Source: Vibrio sonorensis (GTDB taxonomy: Bacteria > Pseudomonadota > Gammaproteobacteria > Enterobacterales > Vibrionaceae). Taken from it: DNA of 64,000 bases. Where the stretch lies: assembly GCF_001854765.1 (NCBI RefSeq), contig NZ_LJJE01000092.1:248001-312000 (forward strand), written 5' to 3'. Position numbers and translations under genes: made by a program. Numbering within the stretch: the first letter of the stretch is position 1; each line of letters starts with the position of its first letter. The notes under the pieces were generated by a model, which saw only the letters and a program-made list of their open reading frames with translations, had not been told where the DNA came from and did not search any database. This document shows, one piece after another, positions 36,993-47,194 of this stretch.

Positions 36993-38321
36993 ATGTTATC
37001 GCGCCGAGAGTTAGAAAATTTAGTCACGGATTTCCCACTACTAAACAAGCTAATCCAGTTAGAAGAGCTGAGTTGGATGAACTCGCATTTAACGTCAATG
37101 GCTCAGGCATTACCCAAGGTTGGTTTATCAGAAAAAGATGTAGCCGATGCTAAACAGCGATTAACTCGATTTGCTCCTTATTTGGCTAGAGTGTTTCCTG
37201 AGACCTTTGTCTCTGGTGGGATCATTGAGTCTGAAATTGTTGAAGTACCAGCGATGAAACAAGGCTTGGAGAAGAAATTCGGGCATCAAATCCAAGGGGA
37301 ACTACTGGTTAAACTGGATAGTCATTTGCCAATATCCGGTTCGATTAAAGCGAGGGGCGGGATTTATGAAGTGCTGACTCATGCCGAACAACTGGCCTTT
37401 CAGGCAGGGCTACTTTCACCCGATGACGATTATGCCTGTATGGTTGATAGCCGCTTTCGCGAGTTTTTTTCTGACTACAAGATTGCCGTAGGCTCGACAG
37501 GTAACTTAGGTTTGTCCATCGGGATTATGTCTGCAAAGCTGGGTTTTAAAGTGTCCGTACACATGTCGGCAGATGCGCGAGAATGGAAAAAGAAAAAACT
37601 GCGAAGTCACGGCGTACAAGTTGTTGAATACGATTCAGATTACGGACAAGCTGTCGCTCAAGGGCGTCGTCAAGCCGATAAAGATCCAAGGTGTTTTTTT
37701 ATTGATGATGAAAACTCAACCACTCTGTTTCTCGGTTACTCTGTTGCGGGAGAGCGACTAAAAGCTCAGTTCGAGCAGCAAGGTAGAAGAGTCGACCAAG
37801 ATCATCCGGTATTTGTCTATTTACCCTGTGGTGTCGGAGGGGGGCCCGGTGGCGTGGCCTTTGGTTTGAAACTCGCGTTTGGCGACCACCTTCATTGTAT
37901 CTTTGCAGAGCCAACTCACTCACCTTGTATGCTACTAGGGGTATACAGTGGATTACACGACAAAATATCAGTGCAAGATATCGGTATCGACAACCATACC
38001 ATCGCCGATGGACTTGCGGTCGGCCGTGCTTCAGGCTTTGTTGGCCGAGCGATGCAAGGCATGTTATCAGGGTTCTATACCCTAAGTGATAACACTATGC
38101 TGCAACTGCTCAACCTGTTAAACCAGACGGAACAGATTCAGTTAGAACCCTCTGCACTTGCGGGATTTAAAGGCCCGAGTCTGGTCTCCATGTCTATGGG
38201 ACAGGAGCTAGGATATAGCGAACAGGCCCTTAAGAATTCGACACATGTTGTTTGGGCAACCGGAGGGAGTATGGTGCCCAAAGAAGACATGTCCGCTTAC
38301 CTAGATTTTGATGCGCAATAG
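36993..38321 (+). CDS. dsdA: D-serine ammonia-lyase
   Basis: A 442-residue PLP enzyme deaminating D-serine to pyruvate and ammonia. The Schiff-base Lys119 lies in [13 protein letters not shown], a DsdA signature, with [11 protein letters not shown] and the phosphate loop [10 protein letters not shown]. It starts 28 bp after the MocR gene and probably shares its control; no DsdC or DsdX is nearby. It likely detoxifies or consumes D-serine. Its 3' end overlaps the convergent aminotransferase by ~25 bp once that gene's frameshift is corrected. Confidence 0.92.
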   Translation: MLSRRELENLVTDFPLLNKLIQLEELSWMNSHLTSMAQALPKVGLSEKDVADAKQRLTRFAPYLARVFPETFVSGGIIESEIVEVPAMKQGLEKKFGHQIQGELLVKLDSHLPISGSIKARGGIYEVLTHAEQLAFQAGLLSPDDDYACMVDSRFREFFSDYKIAVGSTGNLGLSIGIMSAKLGFKVSVHMSADAREWKKKKLRSHGVQVVEYDSDYGQAVAQGRRQADKDPRCFFIDDENSTTLFLGYSVAGERLKAQFEQQGRRVDQDHPVFVYLPCGVGGGPGGVAFGLKLAFGDHLHCIFAEPTHSPCMLLGVYSGLHDKISVQDIGIDNHTIADGLAVGRASGFVGRAMQGMLSGFYTLSDNTMLQLLNLLNQTEQIQLEPSALAGFKGPSLVSMSMGQELGYSEQALKNSTHVVWATGGSMVPKEDMSAYLDFDAQ

Positions 38322-39489
38322 CGTATCAGTTCATGAGGCAAGACGCAGTCAGCCAGTGTTTGCGCCAATCGCTTAGCTGCTTCTACTAACTTGTCTTTAT
38401 TGGCGTGGGTAAAGTTTAATCTCAGCCTGATTTCTGTTGGTTGCGTTCGGGGTAGAAAACAGAACTCGGTACGACAGCAACCCCTCGTTCTAATAGACGC
38501 TTACATAATGCAAACTCGTCACATTTAGGAATGTCTAACCAAAGAAACATTCCACCGTCTACTGACTGAACATCAAATGAATCTGGCAAGAACTGTCTAA
38601 GTGCATTGAGCAAGATGTTGTGTCTTTCCCTATAAATGGATTTTACCTTCTCAAGGTGGTGAGGGAATTCTGGTGCGCTAAGAAGATCACTGAGCATGGC
38701 TTGCATGGGCACACTGGAATGCAAATCTGCGCTCTGTTTAACTTGAATCAGTGGTTGAACAAAAGCTTTAGGTCCGTGAACCACACCCACTCTAATCCCC
38801 GGAGAAGCTACTTTGGAAAACGATCTCAGTACAATGGCAGAGTCTTGGCAAAATTCAGAAACCATAGGGAGTTCATTTCCATTAAAGCGCAGCTGCCTGT
38901 ATGGCGCGTCTTCAACCAAAGTCACCTTGTAATGCAAACACAACTGCGCGACTTTTCGGCGGGTGTTTTCACTCCAACACAAACCCGTTGGATTGTGAAA
39001 ATCCGGTACTGCGTAAAAAAGTTTGGGACTTTTAGTTGCAAATATCTGTTCCAATTGGGTTAGATCTGGACCGTCTTCCGTTTGAGCAACGGTTTGGATA
39101 TCGGCTTGTACCATGTTGAACACTTGAAGTGCCCCTAAGTAACTTGGCGCTTCCATTACTATAGTGTCACTAGAGTTGATATAGGCGCGAGCGATCAGGT
39201 CTAAGGCTTGCTGTGAACCTGTTGTCGCCAATACTTCGATAGATTCATCTAGCAGATATTGGCGTTTAATCAGTGACAATAGCGGTGGATAGCCGCGAGT
39301 CTCTCCATATTGAAACAGGGACGGTGTATCCGCAATATTTTTTAGCGACGCTTTAATCAGGTCCATTGGAAATGATGCTGCGTCAGGCAGGCCTCCGGCC
39401 AAAGAGATAACGTCTGGCGAGGTAGCTGCACTGAGTATTTCTCTAATGTACGAACTTGGCGTCTGTTTTAAGCTGGTGGCGATTTCCAT
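38297..39489 (-). pseudogene. PLP-dependent aminotransferase (2-aminoadipate/LysN-like), C-terminal frameshift
   Basis: A fold-type I aminotransferase. ATG 39489 (MEIATSLKQTPSSYIREIL) has GGAA upstream; upstream codons are unlikely. Motifs: SLAGGLPDAASFP, PDFHNPTG, VEDAPYRQLRF and the PLP Lys in LRSFSKVASPGIRVG. The visible frame stops at 38422, but one base near 38436 (NQ-PEIRLRLNFTH) restores ~50 more residues ending at 38297, giving a normal-length enzyme (~398). It is probably a sequencing deletion. Divergent from an AraC gene. Confidence 0.82.
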
Positions 39490-39555
39490 TTTTGCATTTC
39501 CAAAGAACTGAATAGTTGCTCTTATATTAGAAAATATTGAGATAACAAAAGTGTT

Positions 39556-39590
39556 CATTTATGCTGTTGAACATGTCCATTTATGCTATT
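39556..39590. promoter_or_regulatory. direct repeat CATTTATGCTRTT, 22-bp spacing
   Basis: CATTTATGCTGTT (39556) and CATTTATGCTATT (39578) are offset by 22 bp between the divergent aminotransferase and AraC genes. Two-turn direct repeats suit an AraC-family regulator. The second copy overlaps the AraC start at 39583, hinting at autoregulation. Confidence 0.45.
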
Positions 39591-40464
39591 TATTATGAAG
39601 CCAAACGCGCAGTCGAGAATCAACGACGTCTTGTATCATATACATCGAGATATCAGCAGTGATCTCGGTGCTAGAGAGCTAGCAAAAATAGCCGCCTATT
39701 CTGAACAGCATTTTCATCGAGTATTTAAAGATGTAGTTGGGGAGTCGGTGGCTGCTTATATTCGTAGAGTTCGCATTGAATATGCAGCTAATCAACTAAT
39801 GTTTTCCTCTGATTTGACGGTGCTAGAAGTGGCAAATAACTGCGGCTTTGAATCTGTATCATCATTTAGCCGAGTATTTAAAAAGCGATTCCAAGTATCC
39901 CCGGGAGAGTGGCGTAAGGGCGACATTGAAACCAATGATAAACCTTACCTTTCAGACAGTGAGATAGCGGCGGGTTATCGCAAGGTAGCCAAAGACCCCC
40001 TAGCGGAACCTCGTATAGTAGAGGTTGAGGCAAGAAAAGTCGCTTATGTTAGACACAAAGGCTATGGACGTTCAATTAAACAGGCTTGGCTGTTGCTTCA
40101 GGCTTGGGCCAAACACGAAGGAAGATGTTTTGACAGGCAATTTGGGCTCCATCATTCTAATCCGGCTTGGATACCATTAGATCAATGTAGGTACGTCGCA
40201 TGTATCGAGATCGAAGGTTCTTTATCTCACCGTGGAAAAGTCAATGAACTAGTGATCCCTGGTGGTTTGTACGGCGTGTTTTCACTACAAGGAAAATACG
40301 GTGAGTTGCTACCTCAAGTGAGTAAAATTATGGAAGAGTGGCTACCGACTTCTGGACTAAAAATGCGTTCTACCCCTGCCTACGTTGAATATCACAAGAA
40401 CCATTTTTTGGAGGGCGATGAGTGTTTTGAGTTAGAGTTCTATCTTCCGCTAAGTTTCTATTAG
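39583..40464 (+). CDS. AraC family regulator with GyrI-like effector domain
   Basis: A 293-residue regulator of the Rob/SoxS-like group. An N-terminal double helix-turn-helix (ARELAKIAAYSEQHFHRVFKD; VLEVANNCGFESVSSFSRVF) is followed by a ~155-residue GyrI-like small-molecule-binding domain (RKVAYVRHKGYG, IPGGLYGVFSLQGKYGEL). It could begin at 39583 or at ATG 39595. Such proteins often control multidrug or amino-acid detoxification genes; the divergent aminotransferase is the obvious target. Confidence 0.85.
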   Translation: MLFIMKPNAQSRINDVLYHIHRDISSDLGARELAKIAAYSEQHFHRVFKDVVGESVAAYIRRVRIEYAANQLMFSSDLTVLEVANNCGFESVSSFSRVFKKRFQVSPGEWRKGDIETNDKPYLSDSEIAAGYRKVAKDPLAEPRIVEVEARKVAYVRHKGYGRSIKQAWLLLQAWAKHEGRCFDRQFGLHHSNPAWIPLDQCRYVACIEIEGSLSHRGKVNELVIPGGLYGVFSLQGKYGELLPQVSKIMEEWLPTSGLKMRSTPAYVEYHKNHFLEGDECFELEFYLPLSFY

Positions 40465-40826
40465 CTACTGCGATGACGACATATCGAGCTATTTTCTTTC
40501 TCTATTATTTTAGTGATTGATAAACCTAACATTACACATTAAATTGAACCAAATTTGTTTTACTTAATTTATTATTATTATTATCTACTAATAATAATTT
40601 CACTCCTCCTTACGATTTAGATAATTATTGTCTTTTTGTTCCCTTATAAAAAAATAAATACGCCAGTTGGATTTAATGATAATCATACGGTTGTATTCAA
40701 ATTTATACGTCCAAAGGCATATGATTATTTTTATATTTAATTGTGCCATATACCGGCTGTCCATAAGCAAATAAAGTTTTGTTCAAATAAAAGTGCTATC
40801 GGTCAATAACAAGGGCAAGTCTGAAC
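40465..40826. other. AT-rich intergenic region upstream of XRE regulator
   Basis: About 360 bp, strongly AT-rich, with a short TTA/TAA tract (~40565-40600) and a Fur-like core at 40674-40686. No gene-like frame was seen. It probably holds the promoter of the signalling island. Confidence 0.55.
40674..40686. promoter_or_regulatory. Fur-like core
   Basis: TAATGATAATCAT matches the centre of the Fur consensus perfectly, but the flanks do not (13/19 overall). It lies 141 bp upstream of the XRE gene. Tentative. Confidence 0.35.
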
Positions 40827-41705
40827 GTGAAAAACTTTTCAACTGTTTTAAAATCTTTTCGCCAAGAAAATGCAATCACCCAAAGCAAAATGGTGGAGCT
40901 TTTACAAAATAGCTGCGAGTCTTTAGTCAAGCTAGATATGGTTACCTTAAGCCGCTGGGAACGCGGTGTTACTTTGCCTTCAAGAAAGCGGCAAAATGAT
41001 GTACTTCAGGTTTTGGGGTATAGCCTATCAGAAATACTTCAATTTGAACGACGCTCGTGCTTGAGCGATATGCAGGTAGAAAATTTTACTGCTAAAGGTG
41101 CCATCTATACGGATGTTTCCTACTTAAGTCGACGAAAAAGCTTATTAATAGATAAAAGTAATAGCATATCTTCCGTTATTAATAATGACCCGTGTTACCG
41201 ACCTGTGTTAAACAAAGTTTTTAACACCTCTTTTATGTTAAATGAATTAAGCCAAGATCTTAATGTGAGCCCAGAGATTTTAGTAACGACGGCAATAAAC
41301 CACTTAAATGCGAGGCTTAAGATCGTTGTTGATGATTTGCAAATTATAGGACACATTTTTTATTTCTTAGGTAATAAGTCTGATTTGTCAAAAATAATTT
41401 CTGGTGATGAAAAGGTTGAATTTAATAAGAATGAAATGACAGTGATGAGTTTTTTCTCTGTCGATGGGGAAGGCCTATTTTCTGTGTTGGGCGACTTTGT
41501 GTACGAGTTTATCGCGTTGCCGTTTGTCGACTGTAGGGCAACGGTCATGTCTGAATACTACGATACGCACCGATACATGGAAAAGCTCGGGTTCGAGTAT
41601 GAAAAAGTATACGTGATAGGAGCAGAAAGAGTTAGAGCTTATCAAATTACAAAAACTGACATTGTAAGCTCGCCTCTTAGCAGCTTAGAAACCACTAGGT
41701 ACTAA
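40827..41705 (+). CDS. XRE-family regulator with C-terminal sensory (GNAT-like?) domain
   Basis: A 292-residue protein starting with GTG. Residues 1-70 form an XRE/Cro helix-turn-helix (ITQSKMVELL...TLSRWERGVTLPSRKR). The C-terminal ~180 residues are unassigned; the last part (HRYMEKLGFEYEKVYVIGAERVRAY) resembles the end of a GNAT fold. It is paralogous to the regulator at 49058-50014 (the shared TLSRWERG-T-PS-KRQ block). The two flank the signalling genes. Ten bp separate it from the REC-EAL gene. Confidence 0.75.
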   Translation: MKNFSTVLKSFRQENAITQSKMVELLQNSCESLVKLDMVTLSRWERGVTLPSRKRQNDVLQVLGYSLSEILQFERRSCLSDMQVENFTAKGAIYTDVSYLSRRKSLLIDKSNSISSVINNDPCYRPVLNKVFNTSFMLNELSQDLNVSPEILVTTAINHLNARLKIVVDDLQIIGHIFYFLGNKSDLSKIISGDEKVEFNKNEMTVMSFFSVDGEGLFSVLGDFVYEFIALPFVDCRATVMSEYYDTHRYMEKLGFEYEKVYVIGAERVRAYQITKTDIVSSPLSSLETTRY

Positions 41706-41715
41706 GGAGCAAAAA

Positions 41716-42882
41716 ATGAAGAGTATCCTGATTGTAGATGACGCCTTGTTTGTTCGAGAAGTTTTAAAACACAGCCTAACTAAAGCTGATAGCAACTTGA
41801 AAATATTTGAGGCGGAGGACGCTGAAAAGGCGATTAAAACCATTAAGTCTCTCAGCATTAATTTGGTCATTTGCGACATTATGATGCCAAACAAAGACGG
41901 GGTGGAACTGACTGTTGAACTGAGCAAACTGCCAGAGCCACCTGATATCGTGTATTGCTCTTCAGCAGAGGGTTTTATCATTCGGTCCGTTGTTAATTTA
42001 TCAAAGCTCTATGGATTAAGAGTTCTGGGTGCGTTTCAAAAGCCCTTGAACAGCGAGACCTTATTTTCAATCGTTAAGTCTATTCAAGATCCCTTGTCAC
42101 TTGATGTGAACTTTAACAACAATCTGGCACCAAACACGTTAAAAGAAAAGATGCCAATCGGCCTCGTCTATCAGCCTCAGTTTGATTCAAGATCTAATAA
42201 AATGGTGGGTGTTGAAGCGTTAGCACGCTGGTTTGACGCAGACGGAGGTGTGGTTTCTCCCGATATATTTTTACCCCATTTAGAAAAGGTAAACGAGTTT
42301 AAACGCTTCTCTTTGCACGTGATCGAAACCTTAGAATCTGATTACCATAAGGTTTTGTGCCATTTAAATCATGAAGTAACCATCGCTTTTAACATTTCTC
42401 CCAACTTGTTGTGCGATGGAGAAGTGATAGCAAGGATCATCGCACTCAACGACTCAATTGACAGTCATCGCCTTTGCGTAGAAGTGACGGAAGAAAAGAT
42501 GAATTTATGCCAGAACGTCTTTTTTGAAGGTGTTGATAAACTTCGCAGAGCAGGAACCCTTGTCGCGCTGGATGACTTTGGTTCTGACCATTCTAATATG
42601 AACCGCTTGTTAGCCATGAACTTTGATTCGCTAAAAGTGGACAAGCATTTAATACAAAACATGTTGAGTAATAATCAGGCCTTTGACCTAGTGAAACTTT
42701 TGGCCGGTTTTTGTAAAAAACATGGTTTAGAGGTTGTAGCAGAGGGGGTAGAAGACGAAACGACAGCCAGATTGCTCAAAGAAATGAGTATCAACTTTCA
42801 CCAAGGATTCCTCTATTCAAAGCCTGTTCCTATGCATGCATTGCTAGACGTGTTGGAGAATCGCGATGAAAGCGTGGTTTGA
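41716..42882 (+). CDS. response regulator with EAL output (VieA-like)
   Basis: A 388-residue two-domain protein. The receiver domain (1-120) has the acidic pair D8-D9, phospho-acceptor D54 (VICDIMMP) and Lys in FQKPL. The EAL phosphodiesterase domain (~145-388) has VEALARW, AFNISPNLL, CVEVTEE, LDDFGSD and KVDKHLI, so catalytic residues appear present. It should hydrolyse cyclic-di-GMP under phosphorelay control. A strong AGGAG site precedes it. Its end overlaps the HPt gene by 17 bp, and a hybrid kinase follows. Confidence 0.88.
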   Translation: MKSILIVDDALFVREVLKHSLTKADSNLKIFEAEDAEKAIKTIKSLSINLVICDIMMPNKDGVELTVELSKLPEPPDIVYCSSAEGFIIRSVVNLSKLYGLRVLGAFQKPLNSETLFSIVKSIQDPLSLDVNFNNNLAPNTLKEKMPIGLVYQPQFDSRSNKMVGVEALARWFDADGGVVSPDIFLPHLEKVNEFKRFSLHVIETLESDYHKVLCHLNHEVTIAFNISPNLLCDGEVIARIIALNDSIDSHRLCVEVTEEKMNLCQNVFFEGVDKLRRAGTLVALDDFGSDHSNMNRLLAMNFDSLKVDKHLIQNMLSNNQAFDLVKLLAGFCKKHGLEVVAEGVEDETTARLLKEMSINFHQGFLYSKPVPMHALLDVLENRDESVV

Positions 42883-43183
42883 TTGTGAGGTCTTTACCTT
42901 AAATACTGGATGCGATCCAAGTAGCGAAGCGGGTCTAATGTTGGTCGAAAAATTAGCACTCACCTTAGTGGACTTTATTGGTGTTCCAGTACGTACCTCA
43001 GATGATCTAAAAGCGCTATCACACGGAGTGAAGGGAGTGGCGAATACTGCGGGCTTGGTTCGGTTAGCAAAGATCAGCCTATCTCTTGAGAGATACAGTA
43101 AAGTCGTTGACCCAGCTTATTCGGCCCGTGTCTTAAAGCGAGAAATCGAATCTAACACCTTTTTATTATTGGAACACCGTTAG
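42866..43183 (+). CDS. HPt phosphotransfer protein
   Basis: A 105-residue helical protein with LKALSHGVKGVANTAG, the histidine phosphotransfer signature, with His53 as phospho-acceptor. It overlaps the REC-EAL gene by 17 bp, so the two are translated together. Together with the downstream hybrid kinase (HisKA-ATPase-REC) it completes a His-Asp-His-Asp relay to the EAL regulator. Confidence 0.78.
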   Translation: MKAWFDCEVFTLNTGCDPSSEAGLMLVEKLALTLVDFIGVPVRTSDDLKALSHGVKGVANTAGLVRLAKISLSLERYSKVVDPAYSARVLKREIESNTFLLLEHR

Positions 43184-43310
43184 TGGTAAGTCGCACAAGG
43201 TTGTCGAAAGTGATAAGCCAATCAACATAGTCGGGGAAAGGTAGTTATACGGGGTGGGCAAATATTTGAAGATAACTTGGGCTTCAAAAGGTTATTCGGA
43301 GAAGCGTGTG

Positions 43311-44689
43311 ATGTTATTTAAAGAGACTGTCAAAACCAACTATCCCCTATTATCGTCGTTCTTGACTTTGGCAATGGTCGTTGTGCTGACAATTTTGCCT
43401 GAAAGAGCGAGTGGTGCAGTAACTTCAACGCTGGTAAGTAAAGAAATCGATGCAGGTAAACCGACAAAGAAAATCCAATATCGAAACTCAGTACGGCGCA
43501 ATAAAGTGGTTTCTGTTTTGCTTCCCTACACCCATGTGCAAGCAGGACGATTACTCGCAAAAGAGTTTAAAGAATTAACGGGTATCTCTGTTCTTATTCA
43601 ACGGTACGACTACAAAAGCTTTGATTTAAATAACCTAAAAGGTAAGGGAGATGTAATTGTTTTCCCGATTCTGTACACCGAAAGATTGGTTAAAGACGAA
43701 TGGTTATTGGCCTTGGATAACAATCCTGATCTTTTTAAGTTAGGTGGTTTAGGAGCACCAATATCAAGAGTCGATTTTTTAGATAATTTTTGGAAATCAA
43801 ATATCGTTGATGGCTCACTGTTTGCGATCCCATTCGATGGAGACACGCATTTTATCATCTATCGACGCTCTTGGTTTGAATCACTCGGAATTGAAGCTCC
43901 AAGATCATGGCAGGAGTTTAACCAGACGAGCGAAGCCATTGAAAGGCAAATCCCACAAGCCTACGGAACGACGATTATGGCTTTTCCCAGTGATTTTTTG
44001 GTGTTGTCTGGATTTTTTAATCGATATTTTGCCTCTGGTGCTGCAGTGTTTGATTCCAATAAAAACCTCGTTTTTGATTGGAGTGTCGCTCATCAGTCTA
44101 TTCAACAATTGATTGACTTAAAACCCTCGGCGATGCGTCAACGGACAAAATGACCTTTTTTGACAGTGTAAATGCTTTTTTGGATGGTCAGGTTGCCATG
44201 GTGGAACAGTGGGCGGATGTTTCGAATATGGCTAATGATAAAACCCGTTCCAAAATCGTAGATGACTGGGGAATAGCACCTCTGCCGAACTTCTATTCGA
44301 ACCAACTCTATCCAATTAATGCTGGTTGGTCGATGGGGATATCGAAGCAAACTGACAATCAGGCACTTGCAAGTGCTTTTGTTCGCTTCGCATTCCAACC
44401 TTCGATGCGTTTAAAGCTCAACACCATGTATGGAAGTTCTGGTACAGATCCCGTTATGCCCTTAACTTTAAATAGCGTGGCCTATCAAGATTACAATCGA
44501 GAAAAAGCACAAGTTGAGCAGCAAGTTCTACCCAGAGTTCAGCTCTGGTTTAAGCATGAAAAAGCCCCAGAATTACTCAAGGTGTTTGCCAATTACATTA
44601 GCAAAGCCATTTCTGGAGATTTACCGATTGAACAAGCTCTTGCTTCGTTGGAAGTGGAACTCGACTCCTTGCTGCTGACTGAGGAATAA
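43311..44689 (+). pseudogene. extracellular solute-binding protein (SBP_bac_1 type), one frameshift
   Basis: A periplasmic binding protein of ~460 residues when joined. ATG 43311 with GGAGAAG upstream gives a signal peptide cut near ERASG; the GTG at 43254 is a less likely start. It has the sugar-type binding fold (VSVLLPYTHVQAGRLLAKEF, FAIPFDGDTHFIIYRR, PRSWQEF). The frame is lost at 44147-44150 (ACAAAATG for ACAAAAATG, giving RQRT-K-MTFFDSVNAF). No permease is nearby; the kinase gene starts 4 bp after its stop, so it is probably the kinase's periplasmic ligand-binding partner. Confidence 0.78.
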
Positions 44690-44693
44690 CCAT

Positions 44694-47024
44694 ATGAGGT
44701 TGGCCAAAAAGATAGGTAGTGTGATTTTTTCAACTATGACAGTGTATGTCATTGTTACGATCGTCATATCCGTTAATGCCATCATGTTTGCTGCTAAAGC
44801 TCTGGAAGAGGAGAGCAGTAAACTGCTCTATGGGTTGAGTCACGACTTTATCATGCAGTTAGTTGACTCTAAGACCAAGTCAATAGAGCTAGAAGTCGAA
44901 TTAGCCCGCTCTCAGGTGGGAGTGGTGATAAACGAACTGCGGCAGTTGGTCGATAGTTCGGAGTTCAATGGAAATTATGACAATAGCGTCTTGTTGGCAG
45001 GCATTCGCCGCATTAGTTATGATTTAGTAAGTGAAATAGTGGTCTTCGATTTAAAAAATAAGTCAAAGGTCTCTTTGCCGAGAATGTTAACCACGCCTAT
45101 TGGCTATAATCAATACCAGTCTCTTCAATCTATGCCAGATGACGCCGATCATCACTTTATCCGTCGTTTTCACTCTAACGAACTTAAAAGCCTCTCGGTA
45201 AGGTTTCCTGTAACGGAAAGAGATCAACAGAGGTTCGTGATAGAAGTCCATATAAATATGGACCAGTTTTTACACAATATATTGAGCGATGAAGATCTCA
45301 AATACTTTCGCTATTTTCTTATAAATGACGAAGCTCAGCTTATCGCGAGTGATAACAGTATTCGTGAATACTTGAAAAAAGAGCTACAGCAAATCGACAA
45401 CGGATTAGTGACAGACTCAGAAATGATTGATGCGCTAAAAAGAGTAACGGCAGGGGAGTTTGGTATTGCAGACGTTCACACAGACCTTGGTGGATTAGTC
45501 GTCGGCTTTGCACCCGTCGATAACATCAACTGGCGGTTGGCTGTTGTAGTACACGAAAATTATCTTATCAGTTCGTTAGACAAAATTTTCGATATTATCG
45601 AAATGGTGTCTGGCACGGTGTTGAGGCGTTTGTTTGTTGGGACATTAATCTTTTCAGCGCTCTTAGCCATAGTACTCTCGGTTCTAGCCAAGCACATTAC
45701 AAATCCAATCACCGAGCTAGAAAAGTGGGCTAACAAGGTGATTAGCGGTGAATACATCATAGATTCGAAAGATGAATCAACAATGCGAAAGGATGAGTTG
45801 GGGCGGCTGCAACGGGCCTTTATTTACATGTCCAAACACATTTCAGAGTTGGTCAATAATCTTGAAAAAAGAGTAGAGCTGAGAACGAAAGAGTTAACGG
45901 AAGCAAGAGATAGAGCTGAGCGAGTGAATCAAGCGAAAACACGTTTTCTGGCGAATGTATCGCATGAATTACGCACCCCACTCAATGCAATCATAGGTTT
46001 TTCGGAAGTACTTAAAGAAAGAAAACACGGTGAACGAGATAGCCACTTAGTTGATTCTATTGCCGCATCTGGAAAAAACTTACTCTATCTAGTCAATGAT
46101 TTGCTTGATCTCACTAAAATTGACGAAGACAAATTGGATATCATTGTAAAACCAACCTCACTTGTGGATATTGCGGCTGGATTAGAGTCCACGTTTTGCG
46201 CTCAGGCTACGGCTAAAGGGGTTGATCTCAAAGTCTTTGTCAAACCCTACCTTCCAGACTTCCTTTTATTGGATCACATACGTATCAATCAAGTCTTAAC
46301 CAACTTAACCAGTAACGCGGTTAAGTACACCGAGAAAGGAACGGTTGTATTGGATATCAAAGGGGAGGAGAAAAGCGGAAAATGGGACTTAGAGTTCTGC
46401 GTTTCTGATACTGGACGAGGTATACCAGAATCTGAACTAGAGACAATTTTTAACGTGTTTGAGCAAGTTAAAAGCCAAGATTCGCTGTCGGGCACCGGCT
46501 TGGGTTTAGCAATCGTTAAACGATTAGTGCATTCAATGAACGGTGAGCTAGAAGTAAAAAGTTCGGTGGATGAGGGAAGCCAGTTTTGCTTTAGGTTGAA
46601 TCAAATTTCGTCATGTGAGGAAGCTGAGATTGCTAAAGAAAAACCACTGGTGACCAACATGAAAGCTTTGGCGAACAAAAGGGTATTGGTTGTGGATGAT
46701 ATAGGGTTTAATCGCGATGTCATTAAGTTAAAACTCGAGAAGTTTGGCTTTGTGATTCAGGAGGCTGAAGATGGCGTTGAGGCATTATCGATCCTTAAAA
46801 AACAAACATTTGATTTAGTTCTGACGGATATCTCAATGCCCAAAATGGATGGGATTGAGCTCAGCCAAAAAGTGAGAGTTAAGTGGCCTAGTTTGCCCAT
46901 TGTGGCCATTACTGCACGCGGCTTTATCCAAGAAGAGCAAGAGATTCGAAAATACTGTCACGATTACTTGAGAAAGCCCATCGAAGATCAAGAGCTCAAA
47001 AGAGTGCTGGCTCAAGTTTTTTAG
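44694..47024 (+). CDS. hybrid sensor histidine kinase
   Basis: A 776-residue inner-membrane protein. TM1 (~12-33), a long periplasmic sensor (~34-310, Cache-like), TM2 (~311-333), HAMP, a short coiled coil, HisKA with NVSHELRTPLNAIIGF, HATPase with VNDLLDLTK...DTGRGIPESEL and GTGLGLAIVKRLV, and a C-terminal receiver (VLVVDDIGFNRD, phospho-Asp in LTDISMPKMDG). It starts 4 bp after the binding-protein gene. The internal REC needs an HPt to pass phosphate on, and one lies upstream. Confidence 0.92.
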   Translation: MRLAKKIGSVIFSTMTVYVIVTIVISVNAIMFAAKALEEESSKLLYGLSHDFIMQLVDSKTKSIELEVELARSQVGVVINELRQLVDSSEFNGNYDNSVLLAGIRRISYDLVSEIVVFDLKNKSKVSLPRMLTTPIGYNQYQSLQSMPDDADHHFIRRFHSNELKSLSVRFPVTERDQQRFVIEVHINMDQFLHNILSDEDLKYFRYFLINDEAQLIASDNSIREYLKKELQQIDNGLVTDSEMIDALKRVTAGEFGIADVHTDLGGLVVGFAPVDNINWRLAVVVHENYLISSLDKIFDIIEMVSGTVLRRLFVGTLIFSALLAIVLSVLAKHITNPITELEKWANKVISGEYIIDSKDESTMRKDELGRLQRAFIYMSKHISELVNNLEKRVELRTKELTEARDRAERVNQAKTRFLANVSHELRTPLNAIIGFSEVLKERKHGERDSHLVDSIAASGKNLLYLVNDLLDLTKIDEDKLDIIVKPTSLVDIAAGLESTFCAQATAKGVDLKVFVKPYLPDFLLLDHIRINQVLTNLTSNAVKYTEKGTVVLDIKGEEKSGKWDLEFCVSDTGRGIPESELETIFNVFEQVKSQDSLSGTGLGLAIVKRLVHSMNGELEVKSSVDEGSQFCFRLNQISSCEEAEIAKEKPLVTNMKALANKRVLVVDDIGFNRDVIKLKLEKFGFVIQEAEDGVEALSILKKQTFDLVLTDISMPKMDGIELSQKVRVKWPSLPIVAITARGFIQEEQEIRKYCHDYLRKPIEDQELKRVLAQVF

Positions 47025-47194
47025 TGGTAAATATCTTTGGATTGAATTTATTGATCTAGCAGTGGCCACACGTCCTCGCTACTTATCCAGTGAAATTGGC
47101 GTTCCCAATAAAATATCCTTTTTGTTTGGCTATAAAAATTCTTTTTGGGCTTGGTTAATTTGTATTAAATCCCACAACTTACTAAGAGCTCAAA

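Noticed and set aside
40560-40610. TTA/TAA tract as a phase-variable repeat
   Set aside because: The tract is only about five imperfect units in a generally AT-rich region and not in a coding frame; no evidence for phase variation.
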